From: Hygrocybe punicea
Taxonomy: Eukaryota > Basidiomycota > Agaricomycetes > Agaricales > Hygrophoraceae
Direction: 5' to 3'
Assembly (NCBI GenBank): GCA_963556145.1
Contig: OY744462.1
Coordinates: 3,472,001-3,536,000, forward strand
Length of the DNA: 64,000 nt
Below the pieces are notes generated by a model, which saw only the letters and a list, made by a program, of their open reading frames with translations, was not told the origin of the DNA and did no database searches. The position numbers and the translations under genes are program-made. Shown here one piece after another: positions 12,031 through 24,516 of this stretch. Position 1 is the stretch's first letter; every line of letters begins with the position of its first letter.

Positions 12031-13590
12031 GGAATCTTATTTTATTATGCTTGCTTAGAGAGTTGATTAGTGCAAAGAACATTGGATTGACTAAATGATT
12101 GCTGTCTTGAAAATAGAAGAATACTTCTTTCGAAAAATGTGCATTACAGCAACAACTTAATTCAGGGGGATATTAACTTGACGAAACCATAACTCCATAT
12201 ATCTAAACTTTATTCATATTGTTGAAAATTAGGCTAGGTTCTTGAACTTGCCAGCACCGTGATGTGATATGAACATCGCTTTCCCATTTTTCCCAAGCTT
12301 CGGCAATTCATTCATTGATTAATGCTACAATGGTATAATTTCCGAAAGCTTCCGAAAATTCAAATGCATTTTTACCTGGTGGATATATCAGGTTGAATGG
12401 ACTTGATGTAAACATTTGTCATGCGAGAACATAAAGAAATGTGCGTGAATATGATCGGTATTGAACATTTGAATATTCAAGTGATCACGTGACTTTCGTG
12501 TCATAAAGCTTGTAAGTTAGTCAACACGTTATACATGTGTTAGTGGAGGTATCTTGTTGATGGAGAACTTCCATGAGATGCATGCCTAGTTGTTGCTCAT
12601 AGGGGAGATAGACAACACCTCACTAAGGTGCAACTATACACCGCAAACTCCACATTTGCTTGCCGTTGTAGCAGGGACTAAGGGTCTCTGCTAGTCGCCA
12701 GGTGGGGAAGGTCCTGCCATCACTCTATCTGAGACGAGCTGAGCTGAGATCTACTGACTAATCAGGAAGTCAACTGAGAGTCACGTGATCTACTGACTAA
12801 GGCTGCCCAGGACCTCCTACTACACTGTTGTTGAAAATTTGATCAACAAATAAATAATTCATCCTTAAAGTAATCCATAGAACTCAGTTTGAAACATCCT
12901 GGTTGCTTGATCCAAAGTGGAAATCAGACAGTTATTGCTGGGGAAGGAAGTTGTTCTTTTAACAAAAATTCTGCAACATTGACTTTGGGATACGAAGAAT
13001 TTGCAGTCACTTCTGAAATTGTCAATGCAACACATTGAAATCAGAGTTTGGGTACTGTAAAACATGTCCAAGACTTGGCCTTAAGAGGACGGAAATCAAT
13101 GTTATTCAATGTGATGCATGAAATAATGCAATGCTGACACCAGAATGCACGAACTAAAGTAGAGCTGGCTCAATAGCTATGACAAGAAAATGATATATTC
13201 TTGTGGTTTCTTGACTGTGGGAAAGTATTTCCTTTTTGGCTCAAATTCCGCGAGTCAGATTGCTTCACAATGGACTATCATTTTTATTTCCCACAGTTAG
13301 AAATGATTTCACATGGCTTATTAAAATAAGTTCTCACGACTTGTAAAATCAGCATTAGCGACAATTTTGTCATTGGCGGAAAACAACCACATAAAACGAT
13401 TCCCTTAACGGGACTCGTAATTAATGTTTGAAATCCACTATAGAGCCAAATTCTGCATTTCTCACTGTTTTTTGTTGAGAAAATTCAGGAATAAACTAGA
13501 TTTTTGGAATTTCATTCTCAAATATTGTCATGAATATAGGATTTATCTTGAGGCTGTAGAAAATCAAAAACTGCTCCAAAGGAGCAGAAA
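12031..13590. other. Region with no supported gene; weak solo-LTR candidate
   Basis: No ORF of note. The interval 12538-12822 begins TGTTAGTGGAGG and ends CCTCCTACTACA, so its ends are imperfectly inverted as in an LTR, but I found no target duplication or matching second copy. The rest is AT-rich without recognisable structure. Confidence 0.3.
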
Positions 13591-13675
13591 AAGAATTTGT
13601 ATGACGCGGAATTTGATCCAAAAAGGCAATTGTCACAGTCAGTCACACATTCCTTGGTCTCAATAACAGTTTTCT

Positions 13676-14105
13676 ACCCCTCAAAGTCAGATGGCCAAAC
13701 CCTGTGGAGACCAGTTCAGGAAGACCCAATGGAGTGTAGGAATGGGATGAAACATGGTACGATGTTTTCCGTTGAGTCATGGTGCCCCCCTCCTCCTCAT
13801 CCCCCCATATCCCAGATCTCTACCCCCCAAAGTCGGACAGCCAAACCCTGTGGGGACAAGTTAGGGGGGACCCATTGGAGTGTAGGAATAGGATAAAACA
13901 TGGTCCGATGTTTCCTGTTGAGTCATGATGCCCTCCTCATCCCCCCCCACACCCCAGATCTCTACACCCCAAAGTCGAACAGCCAAATCCTGGGAGACCA
14001 ATTAGAGGGGACCCACTGGACTGTAAGTTTGTGGTCTGATGCCTTTTGTTGTGTGGTGCTGACTCCCCTCCCTTGCTCCCCCACACTCCAGATCTCTTTT
14101 TCCTG
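13676..14105. repeat. Tandem array, unit about 130-150 bp, about 3 copies
   Basis: Three successive copies of a unit containing AAAGTC-GA--GCCAAA-CCTG (near 13681, 13832 and 13970), then GGGACCCA-TGGA-TGTA, GATG-TTTC-GTTG and a C-rich CCCCCCTCCTCATCCCCCC stretch ending CCAGATCTCT. Copies have diverged by substitutions and small deletions. The overlapping ORFs are repeat read-through. Confidence 0.75.
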
Positions 14106-14159
14106 ACCAGAGGTCAGTACTAACATGTAGTTTCATTAGTTTTCTTTGTTTCCCTACCT

Positions 14160-14640
14160 GTGTAGCATAGAAGGGTGGCTGTCTGGGCCATGGAAGGTGT
14201 GATTGTGCAGGCTGTGCATGATCTTCTTCCACCTTTCTCACGTCACTGGATGGGGATGGCTGTCTGGGCCATGGAGGGTGTGGTTGTGTAGTCTGTGCAT
14301 GACCCTCCTTCAAGTCTGTGCATGACCCTCCTTCAGTCCCCAATATGATTCACCAGAGGAGGCAATCTGTGCCATGGGAGTCGTAATTGTGCAGCCTGTG
14401 CACTATTCACTTCCACCCTTTGGATGTGTGCTGTTAAGGACGGTCTCTCTGGACCCTTCGATGACTCGAGACTGGGACTTCATTGGACCTCCCTTGAGAC
14501 TTGTCTAGAGGGGCACAGTAAAATTAAAAATAAGAATGGTCTCCTTGGACCCTTCAAAGACTTGACACTGAGATTTTGTTGGACCTTTCTCGAGACTTGC
14601 CTGGGATTGTCAGAGCTTTATTCAATTCTCTTGAAAATGA
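14160..14640. repeat. Two further degenerate tandem duplications
   Basis: 14167-14420 holds two to three copies of a unit of about 100 bp with GGCTGTCTGGGCCATGGA and TGTGCATGA-C-TC. 14430-14620 holds two copies of a unit of about 100 bp with GGTCTC-TGGACCCTTC and GAGACTTG-CT. No coding evidence. Confidence 0.6.
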
Positions 14641-15195
14641 CATAATATTTGTGTAAATAATGTTGATTTCATCAAATAACAACATATCATATATACAACA
14701 AAAGAGATAGGAACTGTGTGTACTAGCCAGGTGTTGTCAAAAGAGGCATGGAAGGAGGCATCTTTGAGAGAAAACCAGAAAACAAGCTGAACAAGCTGAC
14801 ACGTCAAAGAATGATTAGTAAGTTTTTTCATGATTCAAAAAAATAGAAATTTCTTTTTGTCAACTTGAATGACATTCCTATGACTTTCAAACACCTCATC
14901 CTACTGCTACTTCTGTCACTCACAATTCTATTACAACTGAATAGCCCAAAGGTCCCATTTGTATTCAAATTCAACACATTTACAGTACTGAATTGCTTTA
15001 TGTTAGTAGTCATCCACCGAAGCTTACATTAATGGCAAAACCAGTAACAATGTTTATGGAGTTAGCCAATTGCTTTGGAAGAGTTTTGGTTAGTAAATCC
15101 AACTACTTCTATATCTACTAAATCTACTAAATCACCTGGTCCAGCAGAATGGTTTAGTATTACTTGTCAGATGTATTCAATCCGAATCTGCCAGT

Positions 15196-15310
15196 CTAAT
15201 CAGTTGGGTGTTTTGTCTTCTCTGCCCAGACAGTTGGGTGTAATGTTGTCTCTGCCCAGTCAGTTGGGTGTAATGTCCTCTCCACCCAATCAGTTTGGGT
15301 ATATTGTTCT
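15196..15310. repeat. 30-bp minisatellite, about 4 copies
   Basis: Tandem copies of CAGTTGGGTGTAATGT followed by TCTCTGCCCA, diverging towards the right end. Read on the minus strand, the copies give short WAE-type amino-acid repeats within the ORF at 15196-16473. Confidence 0.75.
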
Positions 15311-16601
15311 CTCTGTCTGCTCAATACCAGGCAATATATTCTCTGAATTTGGATTTCACATGAGTAGGAATTTGATAAATAAGGAGACAGCTCATTAAAT
15401 ATGAACAACTTTGATCCACCACCAACAATATTATGCATATTTGTATTGTTCTCCTTGGTATTATCATTAGAGCAATATTTATTATCTGATGCAGATTCAT
15501 GTTTCAAAGCAGTGGTACATATGACATTAAGACCTATAAAATATTGTGAATAATATACCAGAAATACTTGAAAGATAAACAATAAACTATATATCATTAA
15601 TGTTTGATATTTTTGCATATATACTGCAAAGTCATGTGCTACATACATGTTTTGTAGCAGCTTTAGATGTATTCTTTGACACTTCCGGGGAAGTATTTCA
15701 TGCACAAATAATGAGTCATGCATGGATGCATTGACATATAGAAGAAGTCGTACATAGAATTCAATAATAAATGGTAGTTCTTTGTTGGGCTTTAAAATCC
15801 AATGGTTTGAACAAAGGTGATCTAGGTCAGGAAGACATTGTACTGTTTCTTCTGTTATATGAGAGATATCATGAGAAAAATGATAATCTCCACTATTGTT
15901 TAATATTCTCCTGTGGGGCACATGATGAGCAAGATAATCACACATTGTCTGTGTCCTTGAAATCAATTTCTGTGGTGCAGACCTATATATAGAATGATAG
16001 AAAAACACTATATCCTGGCATGCATTAGCTTGATAATTGAATAGCCTGTCTTGGGACACATGAGCAAAATGATAAGGAGATATTTGTGTCGTTAAACTCA
16101 GGTTCTGCAGTGCATGAACAGAATGATAAAAAAGCACCATATCCTGGAGTGCATCGGGTTGATAATTCAATAGCATGTTATGGGACACATGAGCAAGATG
16201 ATAAGATGATTGTGTTTTTACACTCAAGTTCTGCAGTGCATAAACAGGATGATAAAAAAGCACCATATCCTGGGGTGTATCAGGACAATGATATAACACC
16301 CAGTCTTGGGACAGATGAACAAGATGATAAGAAGATATTTGTGTCCTATCCTGGGGTGTTTTAGGACGATAGTATAACACCCTGTCTTGGGACACAGCAA
16401 GATGATAAATAGATATGTGTGTCCTATCCTGGGGTGTGTCAGGACGATAGTATAACATCCTGTCTTGGGACACAGCAAGACGATAAGTAGATATTCATGT
16501 CCTATCCTGGGGTGTGTCAGGATGATAGTGTAACACCCTATCCTGGGGTGTATCAGGACGATAGTATAACACCCAGCCTTGTACCTTATGGACAAGGCCA
16601 T
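15311..16601 (-). repeat. Minisatellite with a long open frame; coding status uncertain
   Basis: About 16010-16590 is a tandem array (units about 78-130 bp; core CCTATCCTGGGGTGT-TCAGGACGATAGTATAACACC...CTTGGGACA). On the minus strand the array stays open as repeats of SQDR-LYYRPDTPQD in a frame that runs on to 15196 (425 aa in all). A second frame is also open over the array. The non-repeat part shows no known domain and the apparent start is not ATG. I therefore record it as a repeat with possible coding capacity rather than as a gene. Confidence 0.5.
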
Positions 16602-17165
16602 GAAACATTTCTGTTATTATGAATAGGTCAGTTAACACAAATGCGATTGGTCAGAAGTTATATACTCGATGATGCATTTGTGTCTATGATTCTTATCAGC
16701 TTCAAATGACTACGGGATCTTGAAATATATACCAGCAAACATGTCTGCATCATCTGTATATGGCATATGATACTGGTCAATTGAACTAGCCTATACTCTC
16801 AATAGATATTAGTTGCGGCAATACAGCAATCCAGTTATGACACCCACCTTAGCACTGTTCAAATGACAAGATGGAGCAGGAAAGAGCAACAATAATAGAA
16901 ACACAACACAGTGGAACAACATGGTATGCAGGCAAGAGTATTGAAACCGTTGAGTTTAATTTTCGGAGTTTAGCTTTCAGAGTAAGAAAACTCTTAGTAA
17001 TCAGACAAGAACAATATGCAGACCGGCTGGCAATAATGTAAAACATGAATACAAAAATGTACAGGCTAGGGTATCAACAGACAATTCCAGACAAAGACGA
17101 ATCCAAAGGGGGGTGGAGGTGGTACAGGTATATACAAGGTATTCAGCGACAGATATCGGAGATAA
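16602..17165. other. Gap without a supported feature
   Basis: AT-rich sequence between the minisatellite and the 3' end of the multi-exon gene at 17173-19935. Only short ORFs without motifs. Confidence 0.4.
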
Positions 17166-17172
17166 TCAAATA

Positions 17173-19935
17173 CTACTCATTGCATGATGCGAGGACGACA
17201 ACCCATTGCACATTGAGCAACAACTGCATGGAAAGCTCTTTGCCAACCCAAGTATTCGCGGTGTATCCAACAAGACAGACGCTGCCAGATAAATCATCAG
17301 TCCAAGGATTCAACGTTGTATCCAGAAGTTGCAGTTGATTCGTGTTGAAGTTGCCTTTTCTCCCATCATAGATCGGAACTGAGTTACATACATCATATAT
17401 TAATGATTGGTAACATAATTTTAACCAAATACAACAACTCACCATGGTCATCAAAATTGAGAGCACCCTTGACTGCTCCGGTCCTCAATGATCCAGCTAC
17501 TTTAACTGGTGATTTGTTAGGTGAGCCTTTAGCCAACAGACGGCTGAATCCTTGCTGAGAACGGTCTATACACAACTCAGCAATCATATTAACAAAGTTA
17601 ATCATGGTTTACCTCCACTGTCCTTAGGCTTGGCTCTGGTGCTGATGGATATCGCATCTTCATAGATCTGGGCATGAAGTTCTTTGGCCTTAAAAACCAT
17701 ACAAAAGAAGGCACAGAAGCGTTCCCACTCCTGGGTGCACAAAGTGCCAGTTATCTGGTGAAACATCCCTTGAGGATCACGCTCATGCAAATTGGAGGAG
17801 TTGACAGCAAGAACGGAAGTGAAAACAGTGTAGAGAAAATTGTGGGGAGCGTTCGCTTGAATGGCATATCTTGTGCTCCGAACGGAATCAGAAGATGCAG
17901 CAGACTTGACAATAGAGGGTGATGCACATGAGGGATTAACAAAGATCCCAGCTCTCGTGAACATAATGGCCTTGATGATAAAACTATTAATTATATTGGT
18001 GAGTAACTACATTGGTATATTTTTCAATGTAATAAAATAAATCTCACTCAATATTGACGCCTGGACAAACATCAGGAATTAAGCTCAAATAAAAGGGACC
18101 CATGGGATTTGGTCCATTGTTTGACGTGACAAGTGTACCAGCACTTGATTGAACATGTGAGTTAGAATAAGACTTGAGAAACAACATACACACCGGAGGT
18201 GAGGAAGATTTCCATATGTGTCAGCAATGAAAGGATCAAACAGACCCGGGTCAGTGACTTCACAGTCCAATGGTGCCTTCTCAGTAGTAGGATTAACAAA
18301 TGAATCACTATTACCTAATCAGCTGCCATATAGAATTAGATACGCAATACGTACACTTCAGGCAAATCCTCCATATACACAAGTTTCTCCTCCTGGTCGG
18401 TGACTTTCTTCTTGCCCTTGGATACTGGCCTGGAAACTAATCAAATAGTGAACATTATGAACAATGGAATACTAAACTTGTTCTCGGTTGTCCTCTGATA
18501 TACTGGAACCATGTTCTCACTGGGTATCACTGGTTTGAATTTGCTCTTCTTGACCACAGTCCTACGGAAATATAAGCGTAACTCCAGAGATGAAGACAGC
18601 TCCTACTTGGTATTCTTGCCTGAAGAACGTATCATAGCTTCATCGTTCGAGCCCTTTGATTCATTGGTGATGTTTGATGTTTCTTGTACACATACTCTGG
18701 TATGGTGTGAATCAAGTATACCTATGAAGCATCAGTTTGAATACCTCACCGATCCTTTCTTCCCTTGACATGAGGACTACAGAATATTAGTATTGATGCA
18801 TGGATACAGTAACGTATGAGCAACAAACTTGACCAACTCAATCGCTATCATTGTCCACAACCCTGTGAAGGATTATAAGGGAAGTACCACACAGAATCAA
18901 CACAAACTTACTTTGCATGATTAGTACGTGCCACTGACTGATTATCCTCAGAAATATTGTCGGTAGCTGTATCATCCGGTACAGGAAGACTATTGATAAC
19001 ATCTCCTCAGCACATATCCACAAAGGACCAGTAAAGTGGCATACCCTTCAGATTCTTCAGCATCAACATCAATTAATGCAGAGTCAGACTGATGGCTGAT
19101 TGATGGTAACAGATATACGGTCAATATAGTGTATTTGCAATCATATGATACATACCCTTTTGCTTTCTTTGTGTTAGATTTAATGCTAGTAAATGTCCCA
19201 TCAGCATGTTCATGTTAACAGATAATGCAAAAGCGGTTGGTGCTTACAAAAATACATCATCCTCATCCTCATCCTCATAAACCAATGGAACATCTTTGGA
19301 CTTGGACTTCTTGTTATTTCTAGATTTGCAAAGTCAGCACATGATAAAAATGGCTAAGTCATTTACGCATGCATACAAAGACTTTTGGCGTTTGTTAACC
19401 CTATTGTGTGCTAAACCAATGACCTAGAATACACAAAGGTGGCACTTACGGTAGCTTTGCAATAGGCTGACCTTCAGAGTCAGACTCAGATACAGCGCGT
19501 TTCTTGGAACACTGGATGGATCGGGAAGCCCTTGTAGGAGTGGACGGATTAATCTTTGATGACACATCTCTGTTTAGAAATGAGTGGATGAGTGGTCGGT
19601 CACTAAGGCAAGAACAAGTAGATACTTGATGACATTGTCACCGTCCGATTCCCCTCTATTTAATGTAAGTTGTGAGTTGATGTGTAAAGTCCTGAACAAC
19701 ATACAGTACATCCATGTCACTGTAGAAACATCTTAGTAAGTAGTGACGTGTAGAAGTTTAATGAATACCTGGAACCATATTCACGCTCGTTGACTTGCTT
19801 GGTTGCTTTTTTACGAGAAATAGATCTAATTCAAAGCAATCAGTCCCAGGTGGAATAGTTATGCTAAATCAGAAATGAAAACATACTTGGAGCTTTGCTT
19901 TGTTGCAGCATGATGGGACATGGATGACATGATAC
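17173..19935 (-). CDS. Conserved multi-exon Agaricomycete hypothetical protein
   Basis: Many short exons separated by GT-AG introns of about 50 nt can be followed on the minus strand. It starts MSSMSHHAATKQ at about 19935. Lys/Ser/Asp-rich exons follow (SDSEGQPIAKLP near 19445, VPLVYEDEDEDD near 19270, KKKVTDQEEKLVYMEDLPE near 18390), then TDPGLFDPFIADTY (about 18220), MGPFYLSLIPDVCPGVN (about 18070), the long exon 17964-17606, GSPNKSPVKVAGSLRTG (about 17500), and the last exon with GRKGNFNTNQLQ and LLNVQWVVVLAS, stop at 17173-17175. The order resembles proteins I have seen in multiple copies in mushroom genomes; function unknown. I did not verify every exon boundary or phase, so minor breaks are possible. 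Confidence 0.5.
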
Positions 19936-20136
19936 AGACAAGGACAAGTTTATTTTCAATAACCTCTTTTTACAAATAATGATACACATGTATCACGTGT
20001 ATCAGAAATGTAATCATCTTTCTAGCACATTCTACAAGACGCGTGCTCAACAAATTGTTAACTGTACAGAATGTTGATGTGCAGTGCAACAAATACAGAT
20101 TGCACATTAGTGAGGTGATTTTATCTGGTTAAAGTA

Positions 20137-21227
20137 TTACGAGTTCTTTTAATTTATTAAAAGACTCGTTCTTTATCAGACCTGGTTCAGTGAAGGTTCG
20201 TAATTAATTAATTAATTAATTAATTAGTTAATTCATTAATGTTTTTGCATCGCCTATAGAGAAATTTTTTTTGGGCAAGAGATATGATTCTACTTCTTAT
20301 GCTGGAATGTAACATAAAATCTGGGCCATGTTTGGAGTGGCTTACATAAGCATCCAAATATGGGATGTCTCACACAAGACAAATTACCTTCCAATTATAT
20401 TCAAAATATTCATACTGCCTTCAGTTCTTATCAGAATTAGCTGAAAATTGAACTGCTGACTAATATCAACATTTCGGGCAAGGTGTGACAGTCACATGTG
20501 ACCAGTCTAACCATATAAGGTACTTTTTGATATTATATACCAATTTTTTTGCTGATCGCAATGGTAACAGTCACATGTGACCAGTCTAACCATATAAGGT
20601 AATTTTATACCATATATCCTAAATTTCAAGGTGATCACAAGAGTCATAGTCACATGTGACCACCATTACTATATATGGAAATATCAGCCATATAAGCAGA
20701 AATTAGTGTAACTCAGATGATATAATGATATTTTTACTTGAAACATATAATTTAATGTGATATCGCTGTATGTATTATATGCTAATTATAGATTTCAAGC
20801 AAAATCACTTATTGATTTTTGTAATAATCATACAAATAAAAATTCAATAATAGAAACAAGACTTTGTTCATGCCATATGCAACATTGGTCCACTCAAGCA
20901 CAGCTGTCTTCATGTTATCATCTGTTGTGCAGCAAAGTTATGGAGAAGTAGGGTTTAGCAAATGTAAGTCAATTGTTATCATACTGTTTAAAGATAGTTG
21001 TATTTGACAGTTGATGTATTGTGTTGCTCTCTTTTTTGGCTGAGAACATTGCATAATGATGAAGCAAGGAAGACATGACAGTAGGAGAGGAGGTCAAGAC
21101 ACACTATGTAGTCTTATTTTTTATACTTTTTATGTTGCTATAGTGAGAGGTTGCTATGATAAAAGTGAGGAGGGGAAAAAAAGAACTCGTTCATGCCATG
21201 CACAGCACTGGCTCACGAAACAAGTAT
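20137..21227 (+). mobile_element. Non-autonomous rolling-circle repeat, copy 2 (complete)
   Basis: Starts TTACGAGTTCTTTTAAT and ends CACGAAACAAGTAT (1091 bp). Has the 5'-terminal ACGAGTTCTTTT with its inverse AAAAAGAACTCGT about 45 nt before the 3' end, three copies of a CACATGTGACC-GTCTAACCATATAAGG unit (about 20500-20670), and the block shared with the Helitron relic 3' region. Flanks show no clear target duplication, as expected for rolling-circle elements. Confidence 0.7.
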
Positions 21228-21361
21228 ATTAGAGGAGAACAGCCAGAGACCTAACCAATGCTATTTGTTACAAGACATACCAATATGAATATAATCCAAC
21301 ATGCGAAAATCTGCATATATAGTCTGTATATGCAAGTACCTCCCTCCCATAGCAATCTATG

Positions 21362-22482
21362 AATAAGTTTTATGAGCTGGTAGCTGCTGGTGAGTAGAAG
21401 AATTTTATACTGCCATAGCTTGATTCAATCATATAATTACAGGTGAAAAACTGGAACTTGAAGCCTCCATACAGTATAACGGTTCCAAGCAAGCTAGCTC
21501 TCTCTGCACATTGACCAAAGTAAGAGCCTGAATATCTTTGTGACAGAGCAAAAACTTAGCTGCATACAGGCTGATGGCCTTCTTGATTCACTGCAAGTCC
21601 GCTATAAGAAAGACCGTCATCAGTACCAACTTGTAAAGGGGGGACTGGGAGAAGGACCTGAAGCAGTAGTATTACGTCTGACAGGCATCCTCACTCACTG
21701 TGAACTACCACCAGTTCTCAAGCTACCCAGGTATTTTCAGCACAATGACGTGAATGAAGAACTTACTCAAATTTCAGGAATCCAATGCGTATTAGGCAGG
21801 CAATACAATTGACTGGTTTGGATACCCACAAGTACAAGGCGGCTTTGGAGGGTATATCAGCAATTTGTTCGACCTTTGCCAAGCATATGTGTTCGGACAC
21901 ATTAAAAGACTGGATGCCTGATATGTTCGAGGAATGGATTGTTGTAGGAGCTGGCAACCGATATTTCAGCACTGGTGCAATTGCGGCATCTGCTGAAGTT
22001 GTACCTTTCAACAACCTTGTTAATCCTGATGGAATTCTGGCATCCGTAGATTCCAAGTATCGCCATACTGTGGATAATGAAGTTGGCTATTTTCAACGGG
22101 CGACAAAGGATGATGGTGGCTTCCAGTAAGGTTTACAGTTATATGAAATTTCCCATGCCAAATATTCTGCCTTAGATATACCCGCATGAATCCAACCAAT
22201 ATTTCTGTCGGAGATATTGTGGAAGCATGACTTTCATTCTTGGTAGTCCCTCTTGCCAGTGGTGATAAGAACAATGTCAGGAAAGATTTTAGACTTGTGA
22301 TTGTGCTTCGATTGCTTGCCTTGATTGACAATACATTCACAAAGGTTGGAAATCAATTTTCATTGTCCATTGTTATCCCAATTGTTAATGTCTTATCAGA
22401 AAGCTGCGCTTGCACAAGCACAAGCATTGTTTCAGAAGCCCAAAGTTTTAAAGACATTAAAGAGGAATGCGGACTTTTCTGA
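21362..22482 (+). pseudogene. Conserved hypothetical gene, probably broken
   Basis: A possible first exon (ATG at 21362, MNKFYELVAAG, donor near 21390) leads into EKLELEASIQYNGSKQAS, then (21540-21812) ADGLLDSLQVRYKKDRHQYQ and VLRLTGILTHCELPPVL, then (21785-22129) WMPDMFEEWIVVGAGNRYFS and VDSKYRHTVDNEVGYFQ, and (22240-22482) RKDFRLVIVLRLLALIDNTF. I know such blocks from unnamed Agaricomycete proteins. The pieces lie in different frames and one junction (near 22225) has an in-frame TGA, so at least one lesion is likely. It is tail-to-tail with the gene at 22756-24516. Confidence 0.45.
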
Positions 22483-22755
22483 GGATGAACAAGAGATGTA
22501 GTATGAGACATTTCAGATGTTTAATCAAAGACTCAATCATATAAAATCTTCGGTTTAATCACCAACAGACAAATTGAGTAGTAGTAGCACAAAATACATG
22601 CATAACAAAACATGTGAAACTCGATATAAATCATGGGACCACATCACATACAAGTACAGTAAGATACATTAATGTTACAACCAAGTCAAAAGTTCAAGTG
22701 ACATATTCAGAATTTAGGGCAATGGAACTAAGAAGCTGAAGAGTTGATATAAGAA

Positions 22756-24516
22756 TCAATAACAAATATACAGAAGAGATATCTCACCATGAATCAAAAG
22801 CTCTGTCAGACGATCCTGACTCATTTTAAGAGGAATTGGAAAAAGGGATGCATCATCGTGATTAGCACCCTTTGTCCATGTTACCTCAGCTTCAGCCGCT
22901 ACATCTCCAAGCCCAACCAGACTGGCACCCTGACCACAATTGTACACCAAGCACTTATCCCAGCGAACGACTTTGCACAGTATATGCTCCACAAAAATGA
23001 CACCGCAGCCGATGTCAAATCCCATTGAAGACCGATCACGCTGCGACAGGTTATCATCAAAGTGTTTGAACACACATTTGAATGATGTGTGGGTCCTGTG
23101 GAGAGATGTGACATCGAATCCTAGTTCCTGTAGACCGCGATAAGCACCAGCCTTCTTTATCTTCCATATCCAGGCTGTTATGTCTTCTACAAGAGGAGGC
23201 GTGCAGAGGCGTGCAAGTGTGAGATTATTTGTGAGTTGAAACGCAGTAAGGGAGGATTGTGTTGTTGATCCTAAGCCAGCTACACTGAGCTTGCAAATAA
23301 ACTGATGCATATCATTCCATGTCGGTTTATTTCCTGTGAAGGAAGCAGGGTCTTGGTTGAAAAGCAGTCCAAGAAAGTTCATCCACCTGGTCTGAAAATC
23401 ATCACTGAAGAGTTCAGTAAAACGATTCACCAGAGGATCTTGATGGGGAATTTTTGAGAATAGAGTGAGCTGACTGGAAGGCTGACCCCATATGGTTGGT
23501 GAGTCAAAATGAATATACCCTAAGACTGCCTGCTTGCGTCTGTTCAGGGCACAAAAGCCGGTTTTCTTCTTTGTATCGCCTGCTTTCCTCATCTTGGTCT
23601 TGGATGAAGATGGTGATATGGGATTATAGCATAGATCGGTGTAGAAATGTGAGTTTTTCCTGACAATTTGATCAAAAGTCTCTATACATTCCTTCAGTGA
23701 ATTAGACCAGAATGTGATGCTGTTCAAAAACTTGACGGTGTCCTCACATTGAGAACTAACCATAAACACCAATGCATTGGCCAAACCTAGTTGTCCGGTG
23801 AGTTGCCTGGCTGGCAAGTATTTTGCAAACAGAATTGCATATGGGCTGGTGTGGCGGAATGGGTAAGTCTGACTAAGTGTATGTGTCCGTTGGTACTTCG
23901 GCTTCGTTTGGCCTAAGAGAACACGATTGAGGTGGAGGTCCTGAATGCCCTTGCCGTGATCAGCAGATAAAGCTTCACGGCAGATTAGAGCAAGAGCACC
24001 AAAATGTGGCGCCTTGGAATCTGTCAATATGTCCTCCAATTTCTTGATGGGAAGAGCAGGCTTGAGTGGGGACCGTGGGACGCATTTCTTCTTGGTTCTT
24101 GATCCCTTGGAAGCCCCACCTGGCAGAGCAGAAAGAGTCGTATCACCGAGATCCACCAGAGCACCACCAACCAACTTTCCAATGTAATCACACTAATCTG
24201 TTATCTTTGGTTTAGTGGCCAGCAAATCCTCAACATGAGTAATGAGAGGTTCCTTCCATAGTACTTGCGTAATCCCAAATGAGTTTACTGGCGAATGCAT
24301 CATCCTTCTGCAGGTTTTTGGTAAACATCCTGGCTGGACTGGATAGGAAATTGCGGATGCCATCGGATGCCAGTATGCCCTCTCCAACAATATCAACCAA
24401 TGCCATAACAATCCCACCTCGAACAATTGAGCGGTCAACTATATTCTTGTTCCGAGTTGTCTTTGAGTCGTTAGGAATTTTACAACGTCGAGAGGTGTTG
24501 AACAGGTTATCCGCTG
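22756..24516 (-). pseudogene. Conserved hypothetical protein, truncated by a repeat
   Basis: A long frame (24174-22756, about 472 codons, TTG-initiated as drawn) contains QDPLVNRFTELFSDDFQTRW, KKAGAYRGLQELGFD and HTSFKCVFKHFDDNL. The same frame extends upstream through TAG at 24193-24195 (KITD-stop-CDYIGKLVGG). Further upstream, sense sequence shifts frame near 24260 (IVRGGIVMALVDIVGEGI, LASDGIRNFLSSPARMF). The 5' end is cut off at 24516/24517 by rolling-circle repeat copy 3. No catalytic motif recognised. Stop, frameshift and truncation mark it as a pseudogene. Confidence 0.55.

Noticed and set aside
12538..12822. Possible solo LTR (TGTTAGTGGAGG ... CCTCCTACTACA)
   Set aside because: Ends are only partly inverted, no flanking target duplication, and no second copy in the window.
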